In this document: one piece after another, positions 24,523 through 37,600 of the stretch
Layout of the letters: each line of letters opens with the position of its first letter
Numbering within the stretch: position 1 is the stretch's first letter
Origin: Aphidius gifuensis
Taxonomy: Eukaryota; Arthropoda; Insecta; Hymenoptera; Braconidae
Assembly: GCF_014905175.1 (NCBI RefSeq)
Contig: NC_057790.1
Location: 27,058,469 to 27,122,468 of the forward strand
Direction of reading: 5' to 3'
Length of the DNA stretch: 64,000 bases
Notes under the pieces: model-generated
The model's input: only the letters and a program-made list of their open reading frames with translations
Databases searched by the model: none
Told to the model about the DNA's origin: nothing
Position numbers and translations under genes: made by a program

Positions 24523-25728
24523 CCCTGGTCGAAATATTTCTCCGTCTTTTTTCCAACTTTTTCAACCTATTTACGAAAATGACCCATGGTTAGAAAAATG
24601 GTGTAGAAATTTGTGCACCAGTTATCAAACCAAAAATTTCTCCGAAATTTCTCCGTCATTTTTCTGAATTTTTTTTATCTTCTTCAATTTTCAATTTTTC
24701 CAAAAAAAAATTACTTATTATTAATTGTTACATAGCGCGAAGTATTCCAATTAATATATATTTATCAATTGTATTGTTGTTATAATTACTAAAACATGAC
24801 AACTGTATGTATATTGCAAAATAATATTCTGAAATTTTAGTATCAAGTTTCCTCCAAAATTTATTCTTTTTCTTTTTTGTTCTTTTTATTATTTGTTTGT
24901 TCTTTTTCTGATTTGTTCTTTTTTTTTTTTTATTTTAGTTACTGATAGTAGCAGCAAAAGATGGAAATTTAGAAGTTGCTCTCTTGGCATTAGAACGTGG
25001 TGCAAATGTTAATGCGTCATATCATGGTTCGACGGCATTGACGTTTGCAGTTTCGAGGGGCCAATCGAAAGTTGTTGAACTTCTGCTTGATTATCAATGA
25101 TTTCAATAATTCAATAGGACGCCATTGATGACGGCAATACTCTATCGTGCAATTGTTGCTGAAGCATGGTGCCAAGGTCAATGCCAAAATACATTTTGGC
25201 ACAACACCATTAATATTTGCCTCCAAAACTGGAAATATTAGAGCAGTCGAAGCACTATTGGCTTTTAATGCCAATATACATTTAAAAACGTGGTCTGGTG
25301 ATACATCATTGCCATTGGCACAAAAATATGGTCGTCAAAATATTGTCACCATACTATTAGAAAAAGGGGCAGTTGCATAATCCTATGGTTTTATGCATTA
25401 CATAATGGGTCGACACCACTAACGATTACTAGTTCGGATGGTGATGAAGAAGCTGTTAGAAGTGGTCAAAGTACTACTTGGAAGTGAGGCAATTATTGCA
25501 CAATGCAAGTGGTCATGAAGAAGTCGAACGAATATTATAATATATCAAATATATCAATATAATATATAATATATATCAAATTATTTTATATGTATATAAT
25601 ATAGTGGACTAAAGTTATACTTATATATATGTATAATTTTTGGTGGAAAAAGTTGGAAAAAAGACGGAGAATGTTGGAAAAAAGACGGAGAAAGTTAAAA
25701 AAAAAACGGAGAAATATTTCCACCAGGG
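24523..25728. mobile_element. Inverted-repeat-bounded element carrying an ankyrin fragment
   Basis: The left end (CCCTGGTCGAAATATTTCTC) and the reverse complement of the right end (CCCTGGTGGAAATATTTCTC) differ by one base. Both continue with CGT-T-rich words and the subterminal motif CTCCGTCTTTTTTCCAAC, which occurs once on the left and two to three times on the right in inverse sense. Between them lies a broken ankyrin-repeat sequence. I see no transposase and no obvious target-site duplication (flanks AAATATA and CACCCTC). It fits a non-autonomous DNA transposon that captured a host gene fragment, or a fold-back element; the superfamily is not recognised. Confidence 0.6.
24938..25535 (+). 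pseudogene. Ankyrin-repeat protein fragment, frame-broken
   Basis: At least three to four ankyrin repeats are legible in shifting frames. One is 24938-25100 (LLIVAAKDGNLEVALLALER, GANVNA, STALTFAVSRGQSKVVELLL), then TPLMTAI near 25120. Others run from 25147 to 25380 (LLLKHGAKVNA, TTPLIFASKTGNIRAVEALL, DTSLPLAQKYGRQNIVTILL), and a last remnant near 25405 (NGSTPLTITSSDGDEEAV). Stops after LLLDYQ and after GAVA, plus frame changes, break the sequence. It has no upstream start or splice-supported first exon, and lies inside an inverted-repeat-bounded element. It is most likely dead, captured coding DNA. Confidence 0.8.
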
Positions 25729-28700
25729 CACCCTCGCTAAACTACAAAATGAAAAATAAATAAACTACAATTTAATTTGACGTAATTGAAAAAATTATTT
25801 TATCAAAATTAATTAATTCTTTGTTGATGCAAAAAAAAAAAAAGCACAATGAATAAATTGAGAAAAATGAGGATAATAATAGAAAAGTGCGGAGTCTGGG
25901 AAACGACAGTCTATATAACGGCAGCGCAAAACTCGTTTGTAGATGAAAGAACGTCTAACGACTTATTTTCGATAAGAAAAAAGTAAAAAGAAAAAAAAAA
26001 GACAGAAAAGTTCAAGTTATAAACGAGGGTTGCGCAGACTCGTATTGTATGTAGAAGAAGCACAAAAATATTTTTACCCTTATTTGATTTCTCCAAGAAA
26101 TTTTTATATAAAAAAAAATAAAATATAAATACACACATGTCTTGCAAAATAGCAAATGACAGTTTGATGTCTAAAATTTTTTGCCTATATGAAAAAAAAT
26201 ATATAATTGTAAATGTATAATATATTTATGTATGTGAAATGATGATGATGATGATGATGATGTACAAAGCCATCATACATAAAATACAACAGTTGCGCGT
26301 TAAACCCAATTGAATTGCCATGTCAAAATGATGTGAAATGGGATTGATGTAATTTGGTTAGGCACCCTTGAATGTTTCGTTTATATACAGTGGGTTCTTC
26401 TTGTGATAAACGGCCCGGAGACAGGGCTGATTCTAATGACTTATGAAGTCAAGCCAAATGACCATTTCTCTCTATAATAAATATACAATTTGACATTATT
26501 TTTCTCCTTGTATTATTTTTAATTTAACTCATTTTTTTTTTTTTTTTATCATTCAATTATATTTCAATTTATATGTTTTTTTTTTACTCATGATAAAATC
26601 AACGAGTTTTTTTTTTTTTTTGTTTTTTCAATTTTCATAGAAATCATTTTTACTGTGAATAAATAAATTGAAAAATTATATTTTTAATTATTTTTCATTA
26701 TCATGTAAAATAATGGTTTTAAATTCTGGAAATTGTAGTGGTCAATTTTCAATTCCGGAAATATAAAAAATAACAAAAAAAAAAAAAATCAAAAAAAAAA
26801 AAAAATGTACACATTGCAAGTTTATTACTTTCGGGTCACATGAGGGGTCACATGCTTCGGCAAAAACGAAAATTGAAAAAGCGACGATCAACAACCAGTG
26901 GGTTCATGTTTTTTCATTGTAGTCATATAATGAAATTTTAATAACACATTCACCTCACTTTCCCCTTCTTCAACCACTCTATATCTATTTTTTTTTTATT
27001 TTATTTTTTTAAACTCGTTACTACATAATTTCCCTCCACGTTTTTTTCTATTTTTTTTTTTTTTTTTTCAAATTGACAATTACTCGACAATTGATGATTA
27101 AATAGCAACTAATATTTTTTTTTTGTTTTCATATATATATACATATATTGAATAAAGAAATAAATAAAAAAAAAAAAATATAATATAAATTGCACATATG
27201 GCAATACAAAAAGAATTTTTATATACAGTCTCCCTCGTGACCCCCCTGCTGCTCCTGAGCGAGGTGAATTTAATCTGATAAAATAAGTTGAATGTGCTAG
27301 CATAAAATTGCTGATGTGAACGAGAAAAAAAAAATCATCTATCAGCAAGTATATTATATAAAAATTAGTCAAGATGATGATGATGAAGAAAAATTTCAAC
27401 AATGAATAAATGAAATGAAAAAAAAAAAAATACATTTAGAGTCTTAGCTGACACTTTGATAGGTAATTTTATTTTGACACTGTGCGGAATTTATATAGAA
27501 AGCAACAATGATAACATTGGTGACGGAAATATCGACTTTCGAACTGCTGCTGCTGCCACTGCCACAAGTAAAGCTCCACTTGATTCGTTATCTTTTTTTT
27601 ATCTCATTGTCTTTATGGCATGCGACCAATAATATTTTCCTCTCTTGCATTTTCCCAATACAATATCTCCTATCCATTTATATATAATTTATTAACAAAA
27701 AAAAAAAAAAATTCAAAAGAAAAAAAGCATGCTGCAGTATTATATATTCAAACTAACAAAAAATAAAATCAGAGAGCTTTTGTCAATGAATTTGTTGATA
27801 AAACATGTGAAGCAGAGTGAGATAAAAAATTTGATATTTTTTTTTTATTTTATCCTTTTTTAAGGGATGTATATACGCATATAGATATATGGTGAATGCG
27901 ATAAAGTGCGCCTCTGGGCCTGGGTGGTGGTTGAAAGAACCAATTTTATCCTAATAGAAAAATCCCGAGCGCTGAAACCAATTTATAAACCCGCAAACAT
28001 GGCTGAGCTTGGTGTATGGAATAGTAGAGGGTTTCCTCCCCATCTATATACCTTTTACCTTTCCCTTCAATTCCCTTACCATCCTCATACATACCCCATA
28101 CCCATCAGCCACTCATTCCTCTTTTTTTCATTTTTTTTTTATACTTGAATAGCAGCACTACACACAACGATGAATGGATTTATAAACCGCGTCGTTGGTG
28201 CCACGCCATTTTTCATCTATGTATATGCATCCGGACTATACATATCTATATTTTTTTATTTTTTTGACATGAAATTTCTTTATAAAGTCAAGAAAATTGC
28301 ATGTATGTACGAAGGAATAATAAATTTTCTTTTGCAAGCACACGTCTATCAAAAATTTATTTATGTGAATAAGCAATTTTGAAAATAAAAATAAAATAAT
28401 TTGTTTATTTATTATTTTATAATATTAAAATGATGAAGAATTTAGATTAGCGGAGATGACATGACCATGAAGTATATTATGAATATTATTATTTTATGAT
28501 AAGCAAACAGGACGAGACGAGTTAATTGTATATTGCTATGGTACTCTGCTGGTTGCAAGCAAATTAACGTGACCACACGCTGGGGAGGGAAAATTCATTA
28601 GCCCTCGTAGGAGGCCTTGTCTGCTGATTATCGACAAAACCTTGTTATTATAATATTCAACATTTATCTACATTAATAGCCTATTACTTGTTCATTTATA

Positions 28701-30384
28701 ATTATTATTATTCAACATTTATCAGGTACAAGCTAGTTTATGTTTATACATTATTGTTACATCCGAGTGACAATGAAAATTAATCAATTCCGCCAATATA
28801 TATATATATTGAAAATTATTATTTATATATTGATTAATAATTAAATTTATTTTTTGTATACAAAAATTTATAATAAATTAATAAACTGAATTTTTTTTAT
28901 TTTAGGTTTTTTAAATTGTTTAATTAATAATAAAAAAAATAAAAATTATTTATGCTTAAAATTGAGTAAAATAGTTTGAGGATGATTGAAAATTTAATTT
29001 TTATGAATAAATAAATTTCAATTTTCTAAAAAACTTGTAAAAATAAAAAAATAAAAAAGCCATCTCCAGAAATTTTTAGACTATTTTTTTTATCTTTATT
29101 TAAAAAATAAAATAAAAAATTTTAAAATTAGAAATGACAATTTGTTGTCTCAATTGCAAAGATATAATTAATTTAATTATTTTTTTTTTCTTTATTTTCG
29201 TATACATTTAGTGAAAGAAGAGGAAAAGTGAAAAAAAAAAAAAAAAAGTAGAAAAAGCCAATGTCATGTCAGACAATAAAGTATAACATGTCTAAAATAT
29301 TAATTTAAAAAAAAAAAAAAATGTATTTCTATTGAATACATATAATTATATATAGATGTGTTATTATTAGGTTTATATATATAAATTACATTTTGAAAAT
29401 GACACATATGACGCAACACGAAAAATACAAAACAAAATCAAGATTAATATTGACTAAAATATATATAAGGGATATGAAGAAAGAAAGAAAGAAATATGTC
29501 AAGAGAGGGCACACATGGTGAGGACCAAAGGGTAGGTTATACTTGCAAAATTCAACAACAAAAGTATCCAACAGAGATAAATGTGTGCTCGCAAGTTGGA
29601 TCAAAAATCACAAACGACGCCTATCGTATACCCGTTCGTCTGTATATCAAGGCATATGCACTCAGCAGGATGTTTAAAATTGTCATGTTCCCATCTGCAT
29701 GTTTTTTTTTTTTTAAATCAAAATCCTGTTTGTTAAAATTAAATTTAAAAATAATAATCTTTGCAAAATAACTGTTCTGTTTTTTTTTATAAATCAAACA
29801 AAATTTAAACAACAAAAAAATCTTTTAAAAAATTTAAAAAAAAAATAATTAGTCAATTTTGAAGAGGGTATTAAAAATCATCATGAAAAAAAATACCTAC
29901 TATCAATTTTTATTCAAATATAAAAACAGGATGCAGGTAATTTACATTTTGATGTTATTTTATAAAATAAATTTTATTGTTAACTAACAAAAATATTATC
30001 TAATCTAATTTGACCGTGTTTTTTATGCTACATATTGCTTCAGTACTTCTTAGTATCATATCTGATGTTTTTCAATTAATAATAATATTTTTTTGTTATT
30101 TATTCAATACACCGACTTACTAAATAAATAAATATATATAAAGTATATCAGTTATTAGATTTTTTCACGTGATCATTGAATTGTTTTGGATACTTAAAAT
30201 GTAGAAAAATAAACACTTAAAAAATGATAAAATAATGAAAAAAAAAAAATGTATATAAATACCCAGAAAAGATAAAACAGATAAACATTTAAGATATAAA
30301 TTTTATCATCAAAATTACATGTTATATTTATAAATAAAAAAATTATAAAAAGACATAAATCAGTGTTAAAATTTATCAGTCAAC
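25729..30384. other. Gene-poor stretch upstream of the protease-homologue cluster
   Basis: Dominated by poly-A/T tracts, with a (GAT)n microsatellite near 26239-26263. Less AT-rich blocks occur at 26330-26460, 27890-28110 and 28500-28640 but no family-like reading frame is seen. The last 400 bases (from about 29985) belong to the tandemly duplicated unit of the protease-homologue genes, with TATATAAA at 30252-30259 as a possible TATA box of the first copy. Confidence 0.45.
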
Positions 30385-31388
30385 ATGATGATGTTCATCC
30401 AGTTTATTTTTGTGTCACTACTTACAACCCAAGGTATAAGCTTAACAATTGAAAAAAAAAAAAATAAATAATACAATATAACACTAATGGGTTCTATTTT
30501 TTTTTGTACAATTCTAAACAGTTTTCAGCGATGGATTGAATAGCCGTATTACCAATTCTTACATGGCAAGTAAAGGTCAATTTCCACATCAGGTAGAATT
30601 GTCTCGATCAAATGTTTGGGGTGTGCCAGATCAATTGGAACAACGTGCATATTGTGGTGGTTCAATTATTAACGAAAGCTGGGTACTAACTGCTGCTTAT
30701 TGTGTCTATGGGATTCCATCAACATTATCAAGTCAAATTAAAGTTCTTGCTGGAGCACATGATCTCACTGAAACCACTGAATCTGATCGACAAAGTCGTT
30801 ATGTCAGTAGTATACATATTCATTCTTCTTATCCAGGGTAATTATTATTAAATCAAACAATTAACTACATATTATATTTTTCAAGTTGTTTATACTAAGT
30901 TGTTTATTTACAGTTTAAATGCACAACATGATATTGCTCTTCTTAAATTAAATGAACCACTTGTTTTTGATGGATATGTTAAAGCAATTTCTCTTTCAAA
31001 CTCAAATGCAAGTTATAGTGGTGATGCACAAATCAGTGGTTGGGGTTCAACTTCAACAACTGATAGTTTTAGTATGCCTGGTACTTTGCGTTATGAGACA
31101 GTGGTAATTGCTTCTTATGATGCATGTAAAAATACAATGAAACAAATGGGAGCACATTTGGAAATATTTAATACTCAATTATGTACTGGAACTAGCTTGA
31201 GTACTAGTATTTCAACGTGCATTGGTGACTCTGGTAGTCCACTTATTCAACAAAATTCTGGTACATGGGAACAAGTTGGAATTGTTTCATGGGGTCTTTA
31301 TCCCTGTGGCATCAGTAAAATATCATCTGTTTATACACGTGTCAGTCATTACGTTGGCTGGATCAATGAAATCATGTCAATAAACTAA
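30385..31388 (+). CDS. Serine protease homologue A (trypsin fold, His to Tyr), 279 aa, 3 exons
   Basis: Exons 30385-30433, 30522-30837 and 30914-31388. Exon 1 encodes a signal peptide (MMMFIQFIFVSLLTTQ). The mature domain starts at SRITNSYMASKGQFPHQ in place of the usual RIVGG. The block that normally reads TAAHC reads LTAAYC, so Tyr 76 replaces the catalytic histidine. Asp 128 (HDIALLKL) and Ser 228 (CIGDSGSP) remain. The residue at the base of the S1 pocket is Ser 222, as in chymotrypsins. Loss of the histidine should abolish normal proteolysis, making this a serine protease homologue. Such proteins act as binding partners or regulators in insect immunity and in parasitoid venom; a role here is not shown. 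It is the first member of a tandem cluster. Confidence 0.9.
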
Positions 31389-32605
31389 ATTTTAAATCAT
31401 AAATAAATTTTTATTAATTATAAAATAAATTATATTATTCATTAAATTACATATTGTCATTAATTTTTTCTTAAGTTGATTGTTGTTCATACTTTAGTTG
31501 TATACTTTAATAAAATTTAACAAATAATTTCTGACGTTTTTTATGATATTAAATATAAAATTATATACAACATTTGTTATACGAATTTGGCTCGAATTAT
31601 TTTGCTAGTTATGCGATTGGCCCTCAGAAATTATATTTTGCACTAGTTACGTATTGTGTTGGAGAAATATCGACACCGTTCAGCGTTACGTATTTTGGCT
31701 CATTCGTAACGCTGTTGTATATAGATAGACTCGTGGCGCATTTGGGTAGTTTTCTCGTGCTATCTGCGACACTCTCAGCTTTCCTCCATGAAAACGCTAA
31801 TCAGATATATCCTGGAATTTTTTTGAGAATATACTAGTATCGCTGCATTCCTGGATATATTCAAGATGTACCCAAGATATATCCGAATAGCAATATATTC
31901 AGGATATATTTTTTCGTGGGGGTTGACTCGAGGCTTCTCTCTCGATTTCCTTACGAGCGCTATAGTTACAAATAATACTAATTTGACAATTAAATTTTTT
32001 TATTATGAAAATTATTTTTATTTATTTTCAAATAGGTATTTCTAACAGAAGGTTAAAAACTATTCAAAAAAATATACATATAATTAAAATTTAAAGGGGA
32101 ATTATCAATTTTGTTAAAATATAAAATGATTCAGGTATTGATGTTATTTGATAAAGGAAAAATTTCGTTGCTTAACTAATAAAATTATTATCTAATCTAA
32201 TTTAACTGTGTTTTTTTGCTCTACATTTTTTTAGTATACTTCTTAGTATCATATCTGATGTTTCTTAATTAATAATAATATTTTTTTGATATTTAATTAA
32301 TACTCCGAATTACCAAATAGATAATACATATAAAGTATATCAGTTATTAGATTTTTTCATATGATCATTGTTTGGGTTACTTCAAAAGAATAAACACTTA
32401 AAAAATGATGATAAAAAAAAAAATTAAAAAGAAAGTATACAAATACCTAGAAAAGATAATACAGATATAAATCTATACGATTAATTAAATAGTTAACTCG
32501 TATATTTATTATCAAGATTAATTTTATCATCAAAATTATAAATATTTATAAATAAAAAAAAAATTATAAAAAGACACAAATCAGTGTTGAAATTTATCAG
32601 TCAAC
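31389..32605. other. Spacer between protease homologues A and B
   Basis: 3' flank of A, an interspersed insertion (31564-31983) and then the duplicated 5' flank of B. From about 32100 the sequence parallels 29880-30384, confirming that gene and upstream region were duplicated together. Confidence 0.6.
31564..31983. mobile_element. Interspersed insertion in the 3' flank of homologue A
   Basis: Downstream of A and B the two flanks align up to ...AAATTAT and resume at GACAATTAAA. In A the join is interrupted by about 420 bases absent from B. The insert is visibly richer in G and C than its surroundings, and near its end contains reiterated words like CTGGATATATTC / AGATATATCC / CAGGATATAT. It carries an unrecognised 87-residue frame at 31574-31837. 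No terminal inverted repeats were found by eye. A short non-autonomous transposable element or fragment is likely. Confidence 0.5.
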
Positions 32606-33602
32606 ATGATGATGTTCATCCAGTTCATTTTTGTGTCACTACTCACAACCCAAGGTGAGCTTAACAATTGAAAAGACTCATACAATATAATACTCTAATG
32701 ATTTCTAATAAATTTTCTATTATTTTTTATATGATTGTAAACAGTTTTTAGCTATGGATTGAACAACCGTATTATCAATGCTTATACAGCAAGTGAAGGT
32801 CAATTTCCACATCAAGTAGAACTCTCTCGATCAAACGTCTGGGGTGTGCCAGATCAATTAGAGATCAGACCATATTGTGGTGGTTCAATAATTAACGAAA
32901 GCTGGATACTAACTGCTGCTTATTGTGTCTATGGAATTCCATCAACATTATCAAGCCAAGTCAAAGTTCTTGCTGGAGCACATGATCTCTCTGCAATATC
33001 TGAACCTTATCGACAAAGCCGCTTCGTCAGTAGTATACATATTCATTCTTCTTATCCAGGGTAATTATTAAATCAAACAATCAATTATCATATATTTTTC
33101 AAAAGTTATTTATACTAAGTTGTTTATTTACAGATTAAATGCACAACATGATATTGCTCTTCTTAAACTAAATGATCCACTTGTTTTTGATGGGTATGTT
33201 AAAGCAATTTCTCTTCCAAGCGTAAATGCCAGCCTCAGTGGTTCAGGAACCATCAGTGGCTGGGGTTCAACTTCAAAAACTGATATTGTAAATATGCCAA
33301 ACAAGTTACATTATGATTCAGTTTCAATTACTTCTTACGATGAATGTAAAAATTCAATGAAAAAAATGGGTGCACGTTTGGAAATATTTAAAACTCAATT
33401 ATGTACTGAATCTAGTACTAGTATTTCAACGTGTATTGGTGATTCTGGTAGTCCACTTACTCAACAAAATTCTGATACATTGGAACAAGTTGGAATTGTT
33501 TCATGGGGTCTTTATCCATGTAGCATCAGTAAAATATCATCTGTTTATACACGTGTTAGTCATTATGTTGGCTGGATCAATCAAATCATGTCAAGAAACT
33601 AA
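32606..33602 (+). CDS. Serine protease homologue B (trypsin fold, His to Tyr), 277 aa, 3 exons
   Basis: Exons 32606-32654, 32745-33060 and 33134-33602, with the same exon borders and phases as copy A (exon 2 has the same length, 316 bases). The signal peptide and most of the body are nearly identical to A. The catalytic-histidine block again reads LTAAYC, while HDIALLKL and CIGDSGSP are kept. Differences cluster in surface stretches: ISEPYRQSRF against TETTESDRQSRY, and ASLSGSGTISGW against ASYSGDAQISGW. Both frames are intact, so the active-site change predates the duplication and the protein is presumably kept for a non-catalytic role. Its TATA-like motif (GTATACAAAT near 32435) is weaker than that of A. 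Confidence 0.9.
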
Positions 33603-34319
33603 ATTTATGTAAATACTTTATTTTTTTTTTCGGTAATTTTTCAACTATTTTAAATCATTGTTTTATATAAAATTCAATTTTTTTATTAATTCATTAAATT
33701 ACATATTGTCATTAATTTTTTTTTTAGTCAATTGTTGTTTTATATTTACTTGAATAGTTGAATGAAGTTTAACAAATAATTTTTTACGTTTGCTATGATA
33801 TTTTATATGAAATTATTTGACAATTAAATATTATTTATTTTTAAATATTTTCAACAGGAGTTTAAAAAATATTTAAAATAATAGAATATACATTAAATAA
33901 AAATTTGAAGGTATATTATCAATTTTCGTTCAAATATAAAATGATTCACGTATTGATGTTATTTAATAAAAAAAAATTTTGTTATTGCTTAAGTAATAAA
34001 ATAATTATTTAATCTGATCAAATCATGTTTTTTATTTTACGTATATTTTTTTTTAGCACTTCCTTGTATCATATCTGATGTAAAATTATCTGTCAATATA
34101 ATTTTTTCTAATACTTAATCGATACAATTCACCAAATATCAGTTATTAAATTTTTTGGATGATCATTTAACTGATCGGGATAGTTTAAAAGAATATACAC
34201 TTCAAACAAGTTGATGAATGATAAATGAAAATTAATTTAAAAGAACCATAGTAAAAAGTAGCTAGATTAGATAACACAGATAAAAAATTAAGATTAGTTT
34301 TATCATCAACATCGTCAAC
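33603..34319. other. Spacer before the truncated third copy
   Basis: 3' flank of B (which parallels that of A without the insertion), then a decayed version of the duplicated upstream region from about 33950. No gene of its own. Confidence 0.6.
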
Positions 34320-34636
34320 ATGATGAAGTTTATTTTGTGTATTTTCATGTCACTACTCACAACCCTTATGATGTATGCAAAAATATTATGAAGCAAGTGG
34401 TAAATTTGGAAGTTTTTCATACTCAATTATGTACCGGATCTATAAATAATATTATTTCAACATGTATCGGTGACTCTGGTAGTCCACTTACTCGACAACT
34501 ACATTCATTTGAACACGAACAAATTGGAATTGTTTCTTGGGGTCTTTATCCATGTGGTGATAGTGAAATATCATCTGTTTATACACGTGTTAGTCATTAT
34601 ATTAGCTGGATCAATGAAATCATGTCAAAAAGCTAA
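34320..34636 (+). pseudogene. Serine protease homologue C, internally deleted
   Basis: A third tandem copy. The signal-peptide exon (MMKFILCIFMSLLTT) is joined directly to sequence that corresponds to the last ~90 residues (YDVCKNIMKQ, TQLCTG, CIGDSGSPL, GIVSWGLYPCG, SVYTRVSHYISWINEIM). Everything between, including both introns, the histidine block and the aspartate block, is gone. The signal peptide and the C-terminal part are in different frames: from ATG 34320 the frame stops at 34389-34391, while the C-terminal frame runs on to the TAA at 34636. It therefore cannot give a secreted trypsin fold. Confidence 0.85.
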
Positions 34637-37600
34637 ATTTATAAAAATATAAAATTCATGATGAATATTTTACTCTAATTTTCATCAAATTATATTCTAT
34701 TTTTAACTATAAATAAATTCTTTACTATATTGTTTTTTTTCATATTTTTTTATCAATCACAAGATAATCAAGAAAAAAAAAATTATCATAATAAATTTAA
34801 TATTTGTGGTAACAAATTTAAGAAAAATAAGATAAAAAGAAAAAAATATAAAAATAGTCAAAAAGCCACCCTTTATATAGAATATATTAAAAATATACAA
34901 TATAAATTTGTGTGGTATGGGCTACATGTATAATATATATATGGCAAAAAAAAAAGGGTCCCATCATCAGTTTATATTCAACACTGCTATGGGCATTGGT
35001 AAACACTGGGTTAGTCGAAAATTGGCCCCAGGGCGATAACCGAATGATAGTTAACGTACCGCTAAACGCCATTGGATAAAAGCGACCTTTCTTTATCGTG
35101 TTTTATTCAAAGTATCCCCTTGTTCCTCGTCCCTCATCATTTATATATGTATATAAAACTACATCAGCACGTTCCTCCCTACTTGCTCGCTCTTTTTCTC
35201 TTTCTCTCTTTCTATCTCACTGATTTTCCCAAACAATATATATGTATATAAATATTCTCGCCCCGTTGAACTTGTCTCTCGTGTTAATATTACCAGAGAA
35301 TCTAAGGGAGATGAAAATTTAATTTTGTGCTTTTGTGTGTATTTATCAGGGTCTCGTTTAAAAAAAAAAAAATTATAAACAGTCGCCAAGTGCATTTAGA
35401 TTTTTTTTTTTTTAAATTAATTTAAAAATATATTTTAATGAAATATTATTATTTAGTATTTTACAAAATTTATATTTTATGGTGAAATTTTTTTCAAATT
35501 ATTTTATATTGAAGTAGAAATTTCAACAAGTATTTTTAGTGTTTTTTTTTTTAAGAAAATTTTATTTAGTTTTTTTAAAGATAAATTATATTTTAAATGT
35601 TAATTTAACTTTTTTTTTAGTAAATATAATTTAAAATCTTTAATATTTTTATAAATTATACAATATGAATATTTTTTTCGTCAATTTTTTTTAATTAATT
35701 AAAATTCAATAACAAATTTGGCAAATATTTTTGTTGTTCTCTAATTGGTTTTTTTTTTTTTTAAATATTTTCTTATTGCTGGTAATGAATTTAATAATAA
35801 AATACCAATTAAATTTAATAATTTAATATTTTTATAATAAAATTTTTTCAATTATCTGTGATATATCTCTCATATTTTATTTGTTTATTTTTTTTTTGTC
35901 TATTTGTTGTTTGCCACACGACAATCACAATATAAATATAAATATCAAATAATTTTCCCATTATCCTGCTGTGAATGTTTTTCCCAACGTTGTCAAGCAC
36001 TTGAAAAAAGAAAATAATAAAAAAAAATATATATAAAAAATAAAAGAATGAAAAAAAAAAAAGAAAAAAGGAATCTTGTTGATCCTCAACAATGTGTGAA
36101 TGATGTTAACATTATTATTGTAAATATATATATAAATATATGAAAATGCATTGAATCGCAAATGACACGTATCCCGTTGTGAGCATCAGTAAAGATATTT
36201 ATATTTTTCATCTATAACCTTGTCTCATATATAATGTTAATACCATTTAATCCGGTAAACATTGGCGGGTGGTAAATCTGTATGACAATGATTTTGTTTC
36301 TTTTTTTGAGGTGAAGATTAAAATACACATTTATATAAATAAATAAAAATATAATAATACGCGTGATGCATGCCAATATACTTGAACAAGTTCAAATCAT
36401 AATAACAAGTAAATAAATATATAAATAGTAAAAGAGACAATAACGAAAAAAAAAAAAAAAATGAAAGAAAAATAAGAAAAAAATTGGAGCGGATTTTGTC
36501 GCTTGAATGCCATAAAGTAGTCCAAGAAAATTAGACTTATCTTTTTAGTCTGATCGGTGTACTTGGGCAGCTGCAGCATAAAAGTTGCTACTCTATTTCA
36601 ATAATATATATCCATTCAGGATAAATAAATGAAAAAACCACCGACCAAGATCAATCAATTCTTATACATTCTTTCTTTCTTTTTTTTCTTGACAATTTTT
36701 ATTTTCTTTTATATTTATTGTGCTTGGATTTGCAAACAGTTTTGAATTTCTACTCAGCATGAGTAGTTGCTCTTTTAGTTGCTTTTCGATTGTCAATTGA
36801 ATATATATTTTTTAGGATTCAATCTCAATATCTTTTAGATCATTGTTGACCAAACGATCTCGTGTTCACTCGACCCAACAAAATAATGTTTTCTTCTGTG
36901 TATATATATTTTTATGTTGAACAAATAAATTTTACTAGGCAAACTAGAGTCATTTTCTATTTTATTGGAAATATAAATATATTTATTTCAATAGAGTTAA
37001 TAATCAATGCTTAAAATATATGGTAATTTTTTTATTTAATTCTAAAAATTAGCAGGAATAAAAATATAAATGAAAAATAAATTTTAAAAATTGAGTAGAG
37101 TGTTAAATTAAATATCAAAAAAAATAAAAATTAAAAAATTAAATTTCAACATTTAAATTACATTAAATATCTAAACTTATTTCGACAATTAAAAAATGAT
37201 AAATTTCGAAATTTTTAATTTTTTTTTTTCGACTTATCTTATATTAATTATATTGTTTATAATTTTTTAATGGAATTAAATTTGATGAATAAAATTTTTA
37301 ATGTATACATACTGTTCTTTTTTTTTTTTTCTTTTTTTTTTCTAATGATTTTTATCATTGCTAATAGAAAGCTATTAAATATATACACATAAATTTATTT
37401 TTTCTATAACCTTTTAGCTTTGTACTTGCGGGCATATATAAAAAAAAAAAAAGAACAGTAGGCAAGTCTGTAAGATTGTATAGTGTATTATCTTAGAGAC
37501 ATCGTCTATTCGTCTCGAGTAAAATAATCTATATATCTTAATATCTTTTCTTTTTTTTTATTTAAATCTTTTTTAAGTAAAAATAAAGGTTAGCTTGAGT

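Noticed and set aside
24523..25728. Possible polydnavirus (bracovirus) ankyrin origin
   Set aside because: Ankyrin genes are known from bracoviruses, but no circle-excision motif or other viral gene is visible. The inverted ends point to a transposon instead.
31574..31837. 87-residue frame inside the insertion
   Set aside because: No start context or known domain; it belongs to a probable transposable-element fragment.
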